The position numbers and the translations under genes are program-made. The notes beneath the pieces were generated by a model. That model made no database searches, had not been told where the DNA came from, and was given only the letters and a program-made list of their open reading frames with translations. Positions 32,883 through 43,983 of a stretch of DNA of 64,000 nt are shown here, piece after piece. Numbering within the stretch: the stretch's first letter is position 1; each line of letters starts with the position of its first letter. Location of the stretch: assembly GCA_030407085.1 (NCBI GenBank), contig CM059584.1:92604501-92668500 (forward strand), in the 5' to 3' direction. This DNA comes from Trichopria drosophilae (lineage: Eukaryota; Arthropoda; Insecta; Hymenoptera; Diapriidae).

Positions 32883-33890
32883 ATGGGTGATTAACCACCT
32901 TATGAAATTGTGGATATGATTCGTCAAGTTGGTCGAGCTGATGATAATTATTCGCTAGCAGCGCGCTTTTATGCTGAAAAATATCCGAACAGGCGTCATC
33001 CTAATAGAAAGGCTATAAAAAGGCTTTGCACCAGAGTTGAGAACGGAAGTTTAAAAAGAGTGCGACAAAAATCAGGCGCTGGTGAAGAAAAATCTGTAGT
33101 TACAGTGGCAGCTACTATTATAGATCCTCATGTCTCAACTAGAGAAATCGAGAAACTTCATGGTATCCCAAAATCGACAGCCAACCGAATTCCGAAGGCT
33201 CAAAAATTCCATCCATATCACATTCACATGCTTCAAAAATTAGAGGAGGCTGATTATCCTCGACGCGACGTTTAATTAACAAGGACAGGTGGAAGCATAT
33301 CCAGAATTCGTTAAAATGGTACTGTTTAGCGATGAAGCAACCTTCACCAATACAGGTGAGGTTAATAGGCATAATATGCATTATTATGCAGATTCCAATC
33401 CGCACTGAAAAAGACATGAGGAGTTCCAGCACCAATGGTCGCTTAACGTCTGGGTTCGCATTGTAGATAATTACATTGTGGGACCCTATTTCTTTGAGGT
33501 GCATTTAAATGGCAACAATTATTTAGATTTTCTTCAAACTGAGTTGCCAAATCTCTTAAGAAATGTACCTCATACCACTCAGGAAATAATGTGGTTCCAG
33601 CAAGATGGGGCCCCGGCACATCGATCACGACAGGTTAAAATTTACTTGAATGAGCGGTTCCCAAATAGGTGGATTGGTCTGGGAAGTACTGCGCAAGTTT
33701 GGCCACCACGATCACCGGACTTAACCCCTTTGGATGTCTTTCTTTGGGGATATGGCCCAAATGATGTGCAAAATCCGACCGTGCTTCCTCCCCGTGGTAC
33801 ACATCGGGTAATGCTAATGCCGGCGGCACACGTTCTTGATAGGTTACTTTCCTTAAAACATTTCTGTACAGAAATTCATGTGCTAAATTT
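32883..33890 (+). pseudogene. Mariner-superfamily transposase (DUF4817-type HTH plus DDE)
   Basis: The N-terminal part (32883-33270) starts MGD, meets a stop at codon 4, then reads VDMIRQVGRADDNYSLAARF and YAEKYPNRRHPNRKAIKRL, the DUF4817-type helix-turn-helix that binds the TIRs. A frameshift and small deletion near 33265-33285 shift to the catalytic part: VLFSDEATF holds the first Asp (33331), WFQQDGAPAHRS the second (about 33605), and RSPDLTPLDVFLWGY the third position as Asp (about 33718). A stop also lies at 33406. The C terminus after 33760 is poorly conserved. All three acidic residues survive, but the gene is broken in at least three places, so it is inactive as it stands. Confidence 0.85.
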
Positions 33891-34549
33891 TTTGTTGGAA
33901 ACATTATTTATAAGGTTTGCTGTTTTCAAAATAAGTGCAAGAATCTAATAAAAGTCATGTCTTTTTCGCTGTTCTTGCAAACTTGAAGGTTATTCTTAGA
34001 TTTATCCCTCTTTGTACGGGGTTACCGTTAGTAATACGAATAGCATACATGCAACGAAAAAAAAAGTACTTGCAGTACGATTCATATTTCAGCTCTTTCC
34101 AAAACCACTGTAAAAAATTAGGGGTTCCCGTTAAAAACAACTTTGACCTTCGAATGACCTGGAATGTCGTAATCCAGGACAACCTTAAGGTCATACTTGA
34201 ACGTCAACTATCAACTCTTTCCAAATCTACAATAAAAAATGGGATTTCCGTTAAAAAAAATACTTTAACCTTGAAAAGATTTTGAAGGTCGTTGTCCCGG
34301 CCATGGACAAGGATGTACCTGAACGTAAAATTTCCTGCTCTTTCCAAATCTGCAATAAAAATGAGGGTTCCAATTTAAAAAAAATTGAATTTGACCTTGA
34401 TATGACCTTCAAGGCCATGGCCAAGGTCGAATACAGGTCGCCGTTAAATTGCCCAGAAAAAATCTTGAAACTTTTGTCTGAAACATTTTTTGTACAACGC
34501 GTTATTTTCAAGATATTTGGGGTGGACACTTAAAATGGGACATCCTGTA

Positions 34550-35334
34550 TATACAAAAAGTTACAAGTCCAGTCGATAACACGTACCCGAAAAGGTTTGA
34601 GTCGGAAAAAGTTGCAAGTACGGTCTGTATTGTCAACCGTCGAGTTGCAAGCAGCGTCAGTAATGGGACCTCAGAAAAGCGCGACATAAAACGGGGACCT
34701 TTAGCGATCTGTTACTAATATGTGGTAAATAATACTAAATACAGATAGCTACATGTATATAAACAACACGACACGGAATCTCAGTTCTGTGTCAAGGCTA
34801 TAGACAGTAATACGAAAGTTATAAAACCAGAATATCCCTAGACGACTGCGGGGAAAATAATAACTGTCTCTAGGACCTGGTAACACAGGCTTGTTAAGAA
34901 TTTTTACGGAAATTTATCGACAACGATTAACTGTTCTTGATATGGGTGACGACATTAGAAAATTCCCACAAGAATAAAGAAATTAGAATAGTTATACAAA
35001 CGTCTCATGGGTGACGATCAGATTCGAAGACCCTAGACGTTTGTAAAATAGACGATATTGTTACATAGGTGATGAACTTATTCGAAGATCCTAGACGATT
35101 GGCAATCGTAGATGAAGATCAAAGATCACGTAAACATGACCTTCAAGAAAGACTAATAGCGACATATATACGACAACACCAACTATTAGTACGAAGGAAA
35201 TAATGTGTAGTATTCGCCAACGCCACTAATATATCGTGCGATAAGATTATAGATAGTAAATGTATTACGAGCTGTTAATAAACCAAATTTTTATTCTAGA
35301 TCTCATTTATAGACTTTCTTTCCACACCTTAACA
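34550..35334 (+). other. LTR-like remnant with TATA box and polyadenylation-like signal
   Basis: The segment right of the mariner-type element has TATATAAACA near 34757 followed about 25 bases on by ATCTCAGTTCTG, and TTAATAAACC near 35277, spacing that fits an LTR. The left flank of the transposon (31817-31870) may be the other half of the same LTR, beginning TGTTAC. No target duplication or internal region supports this firmly. Confidence 0.3.
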
Positions 35335-36283
35335 TACCGTAGGAGGGTTCTTTGCATGTGGACGTGAAATTTTTACTTGAGATGTATATCCCAATGCTAT
35401 TTCATGGTGAAGATAATTTTTCAATTTTGAAAATCAATTTTTTTACAAAAAATGGGTTCATCTTATCGAAATATTCTTGACATATTCTGAAAAAAAAGCA
35501 TAGTTTCCGATAGAAATAATGGTCTTAAAATGTCTCATAATGCGATTATGTATAAAATATGAATGCTCGCATTGATACTGAAAATTTGTCCTTCCTGGCA
35601 TTAATGGGTTATATAACCGAATTCCAGACTCGCATTGCTCTTGAACGACACTATAGAATCAATCGAAAAATTTGAAGATTATGCAGAAATTAGTAAGCTT
35701 TCAAATGAGTGTGGTCACGATTTTTTTCTCTACGAACTTAGTGTTTTTGAAATCTATTTTCAGGAAAAAATATTCCCGTCAACGAACTCCAAATGAGAGG
35801 AAATCAATATTTTGAGCTTTGAGCGGTAAGGGTGACAAAAAAACGGTTTCTTCTCAGCACTCGTAATTTATTATATTAAATAATATATGTTTCAAATACA
35901 TTTTGAAGAAAAAATATCCCCAAACACGCACTCGCAATGCAAAAAAATCGATATTTTTAACTTTGACGAGATGGGATTGAGAGAAAGAAGCTTATCCGAA
36001 CTTTCTCATCGTTTTTAGTTTGTACATTTTTAAAGAAAGTATACGTTAAAATACAAATAATAATTAAAGTACAAATTCGAGAAAATCAATCATTTTTGCT
36101 TCTCAGTGGTAGGGATAACAAAAGTAACTTTTTACGAACTTTCTCACTGGTCTAATTTTGTGGTATTAATTTAATGGGATTGCGATCAACGAATTTTGTT
36201 TCTTTATAAGTTTCGGAAGCATTTCGTTCTGAAAGGTATGTATAAAAAAAATAAATATAAATACTTTGTTATTTTTCACAGCC
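35335..36283. other. AT-rich, nothing recognised
   Basis: I see no feature in this stretch. Confidence 0.5.
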
Positions 36284-37075
36284 ACGGACACGGACACTTA
36301 TGCAACGAATCCACACATTTGCGTATACCAACTAAAACAATCTAATTAAATTACAATAAATGATCACGAAAGCAACTTCATACTCTTTTCCTAGTACTTT
36401 TTGGTAACTCGTTATGCATGCGTTGACTAAGAAACTGCGTCTTATGATTTCGAAGATAGAAAGGGCGACGGCCAATGTAAAAACTTGTTTTTGTACCTTA
36501 TTTTTAACCCTAATACGTTACAACCAAGAACTTTAATTATGTATATATTTTTGAGGTTTCTCTTCATTTTATTTTGTAATGCTTGTGGATTTTTCAAGAG
36601 TTCTCGAGACAAATAGAAAGAATCCGCTATAATCTTTTAGAAAATTGCTGAAAAATAATCAGCAAATAATTAACTGTGGCAGACATCTTGTCTTTTTAGT
36701 ATCCAACTATATCAATTATAGGATGACCACATAGGCATTTAAGTCATTATTTCAATTCATTTCTCTAAAAAAAGAAAGCTCTTGATATTATAATTTCTAT
36801 TCATTTTCCATGAACTAACAAACAAATCTGCATATCTCTGAATCCTTTATTAAGATTCGACTCATTATTCATTATACGGTCGGTGCATCTGCTGCCGAAT
36901 ACCCAATCAATGCTATTTTTGACATGTAAAAGTAAATCATAACACATCACTATCTTTGTATTTTAAAGTTGCCGATTGTTGGACCGCTCTAGCCATGAGC
37001 ACCAATCGAAAATCTGCGCTAGACGTACGCAATTGTGTTGGGAGTATTGTGAAACGTGTATGATAGTGGTCTTTA
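36284..37075 (+). repeat. Duplicated segment, copy 1
   Basis: This segment aligns with 43984-44830 over nearly its whole length. Shared blocks include TTTTTGAGGTTTCTCTTCAT, GTTCTCGAGACAAATAGAAA and CATTTCTCTAAAAAAAGAAAG. Copy 1 has about 60 bases (about 36781-36842) missing in copy 2, and copy 2 has extra sequence near 44100-44240. It is non-coding in both copies. Confidence 0.85.
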
Positions 37076-37890
37076 GTTTTCAATTTATTAATAAAACGAA
37101 TACTAACACAACCATATTAAAATGCAATAAAATACATGTATGTTCTCTCGTTGCATGGTTCGCTTAAATATTGTATTCGGATCAAAGTTTTCGTGGGTGT
37201 TTGTATCTGCGTTGCCGCCCAGCGGCTTGGGCCATGTTGCCGCCGTGCCGCAGTTCAGTTTGACAAACGATAGCATACGGACACAGTATTTTTGAAAACG
37301 TATAACGCGAGTAGTTTCTCGTTGCCATGGACGGTATTCGCGCCTTCTCTAAATAACACACCTACGTGGTGCCAGGATGAAGCTTCCCTTATTTCCAAAC
37401 TATAACTGCACCTGTATGGTGCCTACAAAGTGAAACGCCCGTGTAATGAAACAAATTAAGCACGTGTAACCGCGCGTCCCGGTCATTCACAACATATGCT
37501 ACATACACATAAACACACACATACAAATGTATATTTGGTGCGAGCATTTGATACCTTCGGGATTTTTCCTTCAGAGCAGTAAAGATATTGTCACGCTCGC
37601 TCAAAATAACGTCAAGTTATTTACCTAACCAACCTTAACATTCTTTTCCTTACTTTCTTACATTTTTTTCTAAACTAACGTATTGGGGAGTGTTTTGAGG
37701 GATAGTACATACATTTATGGTGCCTCGTGCGAGGTCGTAGTTCCGTTGCAATCTATTATCACTATTGTAATGAAGTTTTCAGCAATCAAAGGACGAAAGC
37801 AATCAACAGCGATCTTATCAGGGTCTGAAATTAATCAAGGCCACTTCACCACATCGTTGGGGTATAATTAAGCGGGCTGAATTATGTAAA
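37076..37890. other. Unassigned
   Basis: There is a mixed-composition stretch. A GC-richer patch at 37195-37360 could be promoter-like, but no exon or repeat is recognised. Confidence 0.35.
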
Positions 37891-37899
37891 AACTGTCTT

Positions 37900-38460
37900 C
37901 GTACTTACAGGAGAATGTGCGCTGCAACATATTGCAAAATGAACAACCCCGTGAGTCGACATCGTCTAGAGTTCCGTTGACATCGTCGAAAGAGGAATCA
38001 CCGGCATGAGTGGAGCACTGTATACGCCACCGTATCGTGCGCATTCGTTTTACAGCTGTTGACGAACGGGACCGTTCGGATTCGCAATGCAACAGGAACG
38101 CTTATAAAATGTCGGGCCCTTTTATATACATGCGCCACTGCTCACTTGATCAAGGAACGGCTTGCTAAAAGCTTATATTTTCCGATTCTATCGCGTTACG
38201 TGTCGATTGGAGCCATTGACGGTATGAAACACGAATCCAAAGGTCCCATCGAACTAAGCACTTTTTCATCACATCGCGATTTTCACTAAACCCTATGTTT
38301 TTAATAGTGCCAAAAATCGCTGATGCCAAAAATTGTGGCCCGAAAAATATCATAATTCCAGTGCAAGAACTTCCCGACTTGAGGAAGATTACATGTTTCG
38401 CCATTGTATTCGAACCAATCAAGAATGTTTCCCTATTTGTCCTAGTCTCACCTAGTCTCG
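37900..38460 (+). pseudogene. BEL/Pao protease (DUF1758-type) fragment, catalytic Asp lost
   Basis: The frame near 38059-38289 reads GTVRIRNATGTLIKCRALLY and TCATAHLIKERLAKSL. In Pao proteases this is the catalytic region, LLDTCATAHF; here the Asp is Tyr, so the protease core is dead. It continues with YVSIGAIDGM, and after a frame change FLIVPKIADA and IIPVQELPDLRKI match the conserved segment after the protease. No gag is recognisable upstream and the RT is missing downstream. Confidence 0.75.
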
Positions 38461-38504
38461 CTTAATACAATTCTCAGAAACGAGGGGAGGGCCGATGTAA
38501 CGTT

Positions 38505-38850
38505 TTCACAAAAACATCCCACACTTTTACTGACTCATCATCACGTGACAGTTGTCATCATGGAGTTTGCTTTGAAAATGATATCCCAGGGCATTTTAAC
38601 CCCTTTCATTCACCTAATTTCCGAGGAATATAGTATACCGTGGTGAGTTCGTTCAAACACCATTAAAACGAGTCGTAGATGCGCTCCTTATTTACCTTCA
38701 AAGAACTCAATACCTACGCAATTGAAGCCGAAGCGATTTTGAATTCGCGGCCGGTGTGTCCTGTATTCTCCAATCCTAATAATTCTATAACATTAACCAC
38801 AGCTCAACTTTTGGTGAAAGGTCTATTTCGAACCTTACCTGAAAACGATT
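38505..38850 (+). pseudogene. BEL/Pao integrase fragments
   Basis: Three integrase scraps follow the protease scrap in order. PTLLLTHHHVTVVIME (about 38516-38560) is the zinc-binding HPxLLxxHHxVT block. GHFNPFHSPNFRGI and SSFKHH (about 38591-38670) correspond to FHFNPPxxPHFGGLWE, here altered and with a stop. LFTFKELNTYAIEAEAILNS followed by RPVCPVF (38688-38760) is the NSRPL region. The whole RT, RNase H and most of the integrase core are deleted. It is a second, independent decayed Pao copy in this window. Confidence 0.75.
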
Positions 38851-38899
38851 AATTTCTAACTTTTGTTTGTTTCCCATTTGTTTGGAAAGTCGTCGAAGT

Positions 38900-39232
38900 A
38901 AACATCGGAGCAGGTACGAATTCGGGACCGCTGTCGACCTCGGGCAGTTCCCCGATACCGACAGCGACTTTTCCGCGGTCAGTGCGTCGTGGGCATTATT
39001 CCGGAAAAAGCTGGGGTAAGACTCGCGCAGCACTTGCTGCGGCGTACACTCCCGAACCGGTTCATGGCGGTACCGAAAGTGGGGTGGGGTGGAGCGGGTG
39101 GGGGGGCGGATTAGCTACGTTGTGTTGTCCTGTTCCGTCATGTATAATGTCTATGTTTTGTCCATCTTATACCTCTCCACACGAAAGCTGACCCGCAAAT
39201 AGGAATTAATCATTAAAGCGGGGGAAAATACC
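38900..39232 (+). mobile_element. SINE body, second copy (5' truncated)
   Basis: The segment aligns with 7663-7980 of the full-length SINE. Shared blocks include TCCGCGGTC, ACGTCGTGGG-like, GGCGGTACCGA, and the 3' block CTGACCCGCAA with GCGGGGGAAAAT. The tRNA-like head is missing, a 5' truncation typical of target-primed reverse transcription. Confidence 0.75.
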
Positions 39233-40371
39233 AAATCCGTTCCTATTAAAATAATTAAACCAAGCTATGGTACTAATATTAATTCAAAGTAAATTTTTCT
39301 TTTTAAGAATAATTACGTTTATTTTTGTCACATTTACTTATGAATATTCACAACGATTTCGCAATCTACTCTCATATGATTTATCTATGTAACGTATTCT
39401 TTCTTCAGAGAAGATGCGCAATTAAATTTAGATGGCGTTAAGAAGCGAGAAAACTCAATGTATATTGACTTAATAAATTGACGAAGCCACTTCCTTCCAC
39501 AACGGCAATAAATAGAGTCGTCAATAAGTTCAAAATATCTCGTTACCTCGTCTATTCACATAAAGATTTCATTCAATTCAGCGAAGAATTGAAAATTGAT
39601 GTATGTGCCACGGTGGAAAAATATTTACATATTATCACAAGGATATTTCCAAATCATCGGGCTGCTGTCGCAAAACAGTGTCCAAAATTATTATAATTAA
39701 ATTAGATCTACAGTACCATCCCAAAAAAAATACGTTGATCTAGGACACCCATTTTAAACCATTTTGGTCGTTCTCCCCTGGCTTCATTACAACTATTCAG
39801 GACACGGACAAGTAGGGATCACTACTTTTGCGGATTATGAATTGTAGTGGGGTACCCCACAAAAGCATCATAGTTTACCTGAATAAAGATTATTATTATA
39901 GACAACTACGGTGCATGTGCCAGATCATTGACCAGTTTTATCATTCTTAGAGCAACACTGAATCGGTCATTCTATCAGATGAATCGAAAGTACATTTTCA
40001 GCACAATAGTACGTATGTTTTATCCCCTTTTTGTATCACTATGCAGTTTTTAGATCTTGGACGGGTGCCTTTACTCGTGTATTTTTAACGTTTCCTCATT
40101 CTTATTAATTAAAATACTGAGAAATACGCAACCAACAAGAGAATAAAGATCTTTTTTGTAAATTTTGTTTGCACCGATTGCTCAATCTATTCAGATTTCA
40201 ATTAAGCAAGGATGCACATTGGAAAACGGTGTCTCTATATATTATTAGTTCTTTAGGCCAAAGCTGGCCGACCGAACTCTATCTCATTTGCGGGCGATAA
40301 AATTAATACAGACAACAACAAATGTTTTAAACAGAAATACATAAAACAAATAATAAAATTATTCATATTAC
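39233..40371. other. Unassigned
   Basis: A 72-codon plus-strand frame (39478-39696) shows no known motif. The remainder is AT-rich. Confidence 0.4.
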
Positions 40372-40512
40372 CCATAAATAAACCCACATTTTATCCGAAT
40401 ACGTGATCTTGTTCGACGATTCCTGGTGAAGTATAGGTACCGATGATGAAACTGAGCAGATATTTGATCGTCCATTATCTGAATCGTCAGAAGAAATATT
40501 ATTATTGCTTTC
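40372..40512 (-). CDS. Candidate internal exon of an unidentified gene
   Basis: On the minus strand a pyrimidine-rich acceptor (ATTTTTCTGCAG, ending at 40513) precedes 141 bases (47 codons) open in one phase, followed by a donor (TGG then GTAATA at 40371). The peptide is Ser/Asp/Asn-rich, ESNNNISSDDSDNGRS, then SVSSSVPILHQESSNK. I recognise no family. Neighbouring exons were not found, and an open stretch of this length can occur by chance. Confidence 0.25.
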
Positions 40513-40697
40513 CTGCAGAAAAATAGAGAAATGAAAAGTATGTATGAATTCGTTGCGTAGTAAATAGCGTGGCGAATCATCGGCGTGTGTGAATTTTTTT
40601 ACAAGTGAATTAAAAATTAACACAAATTATATTGCTTCAAATTTCGTAATAAATATTGACATTAAAAAGTGAATCATAATACATCAGTATCTTTGTA

Positions 40698-40714
40698 TTG
40701 TACACATGCACACG

Positions 40715-40785
<71 letters not shown>
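40698..40785 (+). repeat. CA microsatellite at the 5' edge of LINE copy C
   Basis: About 38 CA units with a few CG variants run directly up to the first base of the LINE at 40786. Confidence 0.95.
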
Positions 40786-40786
<1 letters not shown>

Positions 40787-40927
40787 GGAGTCTTGCTGGT
40801 CCCTTCTAACGGGCGCGTCCCTAGGTAGCGGATCGGGGAATGCTGGTAATAGGTATCGGAGAAATAAAATATCCGACGCGGAACAAAGAACTAGCTAGGG
40901 AAAGAACCCCGAATAAGAAACCAAAGA

Positions 40928-42130
40928 TGGCAGAACAGCAGCGTAATGTAGCTTACGGTGCAGAGGTCGGATCCCCAGTACCGACGTCGGGTACGAGTGC
41001 TCAAGCGGGCTCTCCGGCGTCGTTATCAGGCAACCGCGGTGTTGTAGAGGGATGGTCTACGTTGTAGAGGCTACGAGTGACATCTTACCTGGAGACGGCA
41101 TGCTTATAGCGCCTCCAGGCAAAGTTGCAGCCCCGTGTGGACTTCATCATGGAGAAGAAGAACCTGCCCAAGGAGCTCGAAAGTATGACTAAAGGCACTT
41201 TTCGGGACTTTACTAGCCAGTATCCTAACGCTCGGGAAAGCTCTCGGGTCTTGCAGGCGGTGACCGCCTGTAAGGACGGGACGAGTCAAACCTCGCCCCT
41301 GTTCCGCAAGGACCCAAAGTTTCCCAAGCGCCACGAGCCGTCGCCGCAGAAGGGGCCGACTATGAAGACGAAGAGGGGAATAGGAGAGGAGCGGCAGATC
41401 CTCTCAGGACAGTGCCAAGCCCAGTCAGAACACCTAGACTGGGCGACAGTAGTCAGGAAGGGCGCAAGAAAAAAGCTGTGGCAGCACAAGCAACAGCAGC
41501 AGCAACAGCGGCAGCAGCCAAAAAACCGTAGGATGTGGAAAATGTCGGTATGCGATACAGGGGGAAGCCGGAACCTAAAGCCAGCATTCGACCCCCTCGC
41601 CCTGATGCCATTAACATTAAGGCATCAGAAGAGATGTCGTATATCGACATACTAAAAAAATAGAGCAGCACCAGAACTGCGAACCCTAGGAGAAAGGGTG
41701 ACAGCCATCGGGCGCACAAAAGCAGAAGAATTGCTCCTAGAGCTTGCGAAGCCTGGTGTGTGCACCAAAGACCTCCAAACAGCGGCCATGTCCATCCTCC
41801 AAAGGACAGTCGAACAGTCACTGTCCCGTAAGGATGTCATCACCATCAATCTCAAGGGATCATATAGCGGAACCCACGCAGCTAATGTATTGTTTACCGT
41901 CGCAGTGTCGAACATGCTACTGCAAAAGGGGAAGCTGAAAATTGGCTGGGTTAACTGCTGGGTCCGACTTCGTGAAGGTCCCCGCGCTGCTACAGGTGCC
42001 ACGAGAGTGGGCATCTGGCGAGGGATTGTAAGAATGTGGTCGATCGCTCGGTGCAGTGCTTTCGGTGTGGCAAAAAAGGCCACAAGATCCTGGATTGCGT
42101 GGCCAAACATCAGGCAACGCAGGAGACTGG
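40928..42130 (+). pseudogene. LINE copy C ORF1 (gag-like, CCHC zinc knuckle)
   Basis: Starting about 40928 (MAEQQRNVAYGAEVG), the frame breaks several times. Parts visible include ELESMTKGTFRDFTS, a Gln-rich stretch (41489-41520), GRTKAEELLLELAKPG and AANVLFTVAVSN typical of the R1 ORF1 RRM-like/esterase-like middle region, GKLKIGWVNCWVRL, and a zinc knuckle CFRCGKKGHKILDC (42056-42097) in another frame. R1 ORF1 proteins package the RNA and reach target DNA. Stops at 41065 and 41656 and frame changes make it inactive. Confidence 0.75.
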
Positions 42131-42139
42131 AGCTCTGCC

Positions 42140-43730
42140 AACGACGGCTAAGCTACTCCGGATAACCCTCAACCATTGTGTGTTAGCACCAGACCTGCTG
42201 TTGCAGCTTGTCCGAGAAGAGAAGGCCGATATCGCCGACATCAGCGAGGCTTACCGGGACCTTAGTAAAGCGAGCTGCGTGCAGGATTCCACCAGCAAGG
42301 CGGCCATCTGCGTGTGTGGGAATCTTCACATATCCAACAAGATGGCCGACCCCCTGCCCAGCGTCACGTGGGTGGAGGTGGCTGGTATAAGACTATACAG
42401 TTGCTACCTCCCTCCCAGCCGTAACATCGACGAGTTCCAAAGATCCCTCGAGGCCATCGTCGACAGTGCAAGAACCTCCCGTCTACCATTACTGATCGGG
42501 GAAGGGGCGGGGGGCTTTAATGTATGGTCGACGGAGTAGGGCAGCGCTAAGACCAGTCATCGGGGATGTGCTCTCATTGTGGCCTTCTCACTACTAGAGT
42601 TGGAGATCGCAAACACCGGGGGAAGACCGACCTACTCCAAGGCCGACAAGTCATCCATAGTCGACCTGATCTTCGTCGACCCAAAATTGTTGGGGGAAGG
42701 GTTGGACTGGAAAGTCAGCGATCGATACACGGGCAGTGACCATCAACCAGTTCGGCTTTCGGAAGGGGCGCTCAACCATCGATGCAATCGGCCTAGTGAA
42801 AGCAATAGCCACGGATGCCGTCAGTGGCAGCCATAATACCAGGTGCACGTGTGCCATCATATTCGGAAAGCATTCAATACGGCTAGATGGAATTGCATCA
42901 TGCAGGCACTCGAAGATCTGAAGGTGCCGCTCTACCTAAGAGAAGCCATCTCAAGCTACCTAACAGATCGGACCCTATATTATGACACCGACGACGGGGC
43001 ACTCCTGCAACATCACGGGAGGCGTGCCACAGGGCTCGGTTCTGGGATCCTTGCTCCGGAACGTCTTGTATGATGGACTGCTCAGGCAATGATTTCCAGA
43101 CTGGGTGTTCATGGTAGCTTTTAAAGATGACCTTGCACTAATCGTCGTCGCGAAGACCATCAACTAGGTGCAATTTAACGGAGGTGAAGCTATCGAGGTA
43201 GTAGCAACGTGGTTGAGAAACCATGGGTTACATCTGGGGGCAGAGAAGACAGAGGCGGTGCTCATCACTCGAGCAAAGAAAAGGTTGTACGCCACCGTCA
43301 CTGCGGAAGATACACAGATCAGGACGGTGAACGCTATCCAATATCTTGGGGTCACTCTAGATGTGCGGCTGTCGTTCAAACAGCACCTGATGAGCGTAGG
43401 CGCAAAGGCAGCCAAAGTGGCTCCAGTATCATGCGCAACATGGGGGGGGGGGGGGAGCAACCGCGACGGCCCTCCTGCGATCGGTAGCAAGCTCCGTCAT
43501 CCTCTACAGGGGCATCGATCTGAGCTGATGGTATGAACACCCATAAGAACTATGGAGCCGCTTGCCGCGGGCCTACAGTACAGCGCCGTAAGAGTTGCCC
43601 GTTCCTACCGAACTATATCGGACATCGCTCCTTGCAACCGAGAGAGCTGCAATACACAGTGAATGCAGGGGTACAAGGTAAAACATTGCCGACCAGGAAG
43701 ATAACCACAAGAAACGGTCCAGCAGGATCA
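42140..43730 (+). pseudogene. LINE copy C ORF2 (endonuclease and partial reverse transcriptase)
   Basis: The endonuclease begins LRITLNHCVLAPDLLLQLVR with ADISEAYRDL, has SVTWVEVAGIRLYSCYLPPS and LIGEGAGGFNVW, where the family has a GDFNAW motif, and ends SIVDLIFVD and SDRYTGSDHQPV (42690-42750), the catalytic SDH. It runs straight into the RT block QFGFRKGRSTIDAI, so the fingers are lost. RT remnants include RKAFNTARWN, DDLALIVV (43129) lacking a Tyr/Phe-Ala lead, GAEKTEAVLITRAKKRL and YLGVTLDVRLSFKQHL. Stops and a poly-G run (43441-43455) break it. The C-terminal Cys/His tail is deleted. Confidence 0.8.
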
Positions 43731-43983
43731 TAAACCAGTGGCAACAAAGATGGGATACAACAGACTCGGGGCGATGGATCCACTGCGTCATCCCAGATGT
43801 AGCAAAGTGGACGGGCAGACGACACGCAGTCTAAGGGGAAGTGGTTTTACCGGGTGCAAGCCCTGCACTCCTGCTGGCACCGGCTGGCAGGGTTGGTTGG
43901 TAGAGCTTTCCATTGTCGCTTCGGAAAAAAAAAATAAACGCACACGCACGCACGCACGCACGCACGCACACACGCACGCGAGA

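Larger units (their letters stand above)
31871..34547 (+). mobile_element. Tc1/mariner-superfamily transposon with about 400-bp TIRs
   Basis: The ends are CAAGGTGTCCCATTTTAAGT at the left and, reversed, CAGGATGTCCCATTTTAAGT at the right, each next to a TA dinucleotide as in Tc1/mariner insertion. The inverted arms align for about 400 bases (31871-32270 against 34150-34547), with shared blocks such as TTTAGAAAATCTTG-type and GGAAAGAGCAGGAAATTTTACG. Inside lie a nested palindromic element (32294-32743) and a broken transposase gene (32883-33948). Long arms and the GGTC-rich repeats link it to the non-autonomous element at 30022-31198. Confidence 0.85.
40786..43930 (+). mobile_element. R1-clade LINE copy C, both ends present, internal deletion
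   Basis: This copy starts at CGGAGTCTTGCTGG immediately after a CA microsatellite and ends in an A-rich stretch followed by a CA/CG microsatellite (43936-43980). It has ORF1 (gag-like), the endonuclease, and part of the RT with its 3' end. The endonuclease is joined to the middle of the RT near 42735, deleting the RT fingers. The final 3' block (CTGGCAGGGTTGGTTGGTAG at 43885) matches copies A and B. R1-clade families such as Waldo and Mino are known for inserting into simple repeats, which fits. Confidence 0.85.
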
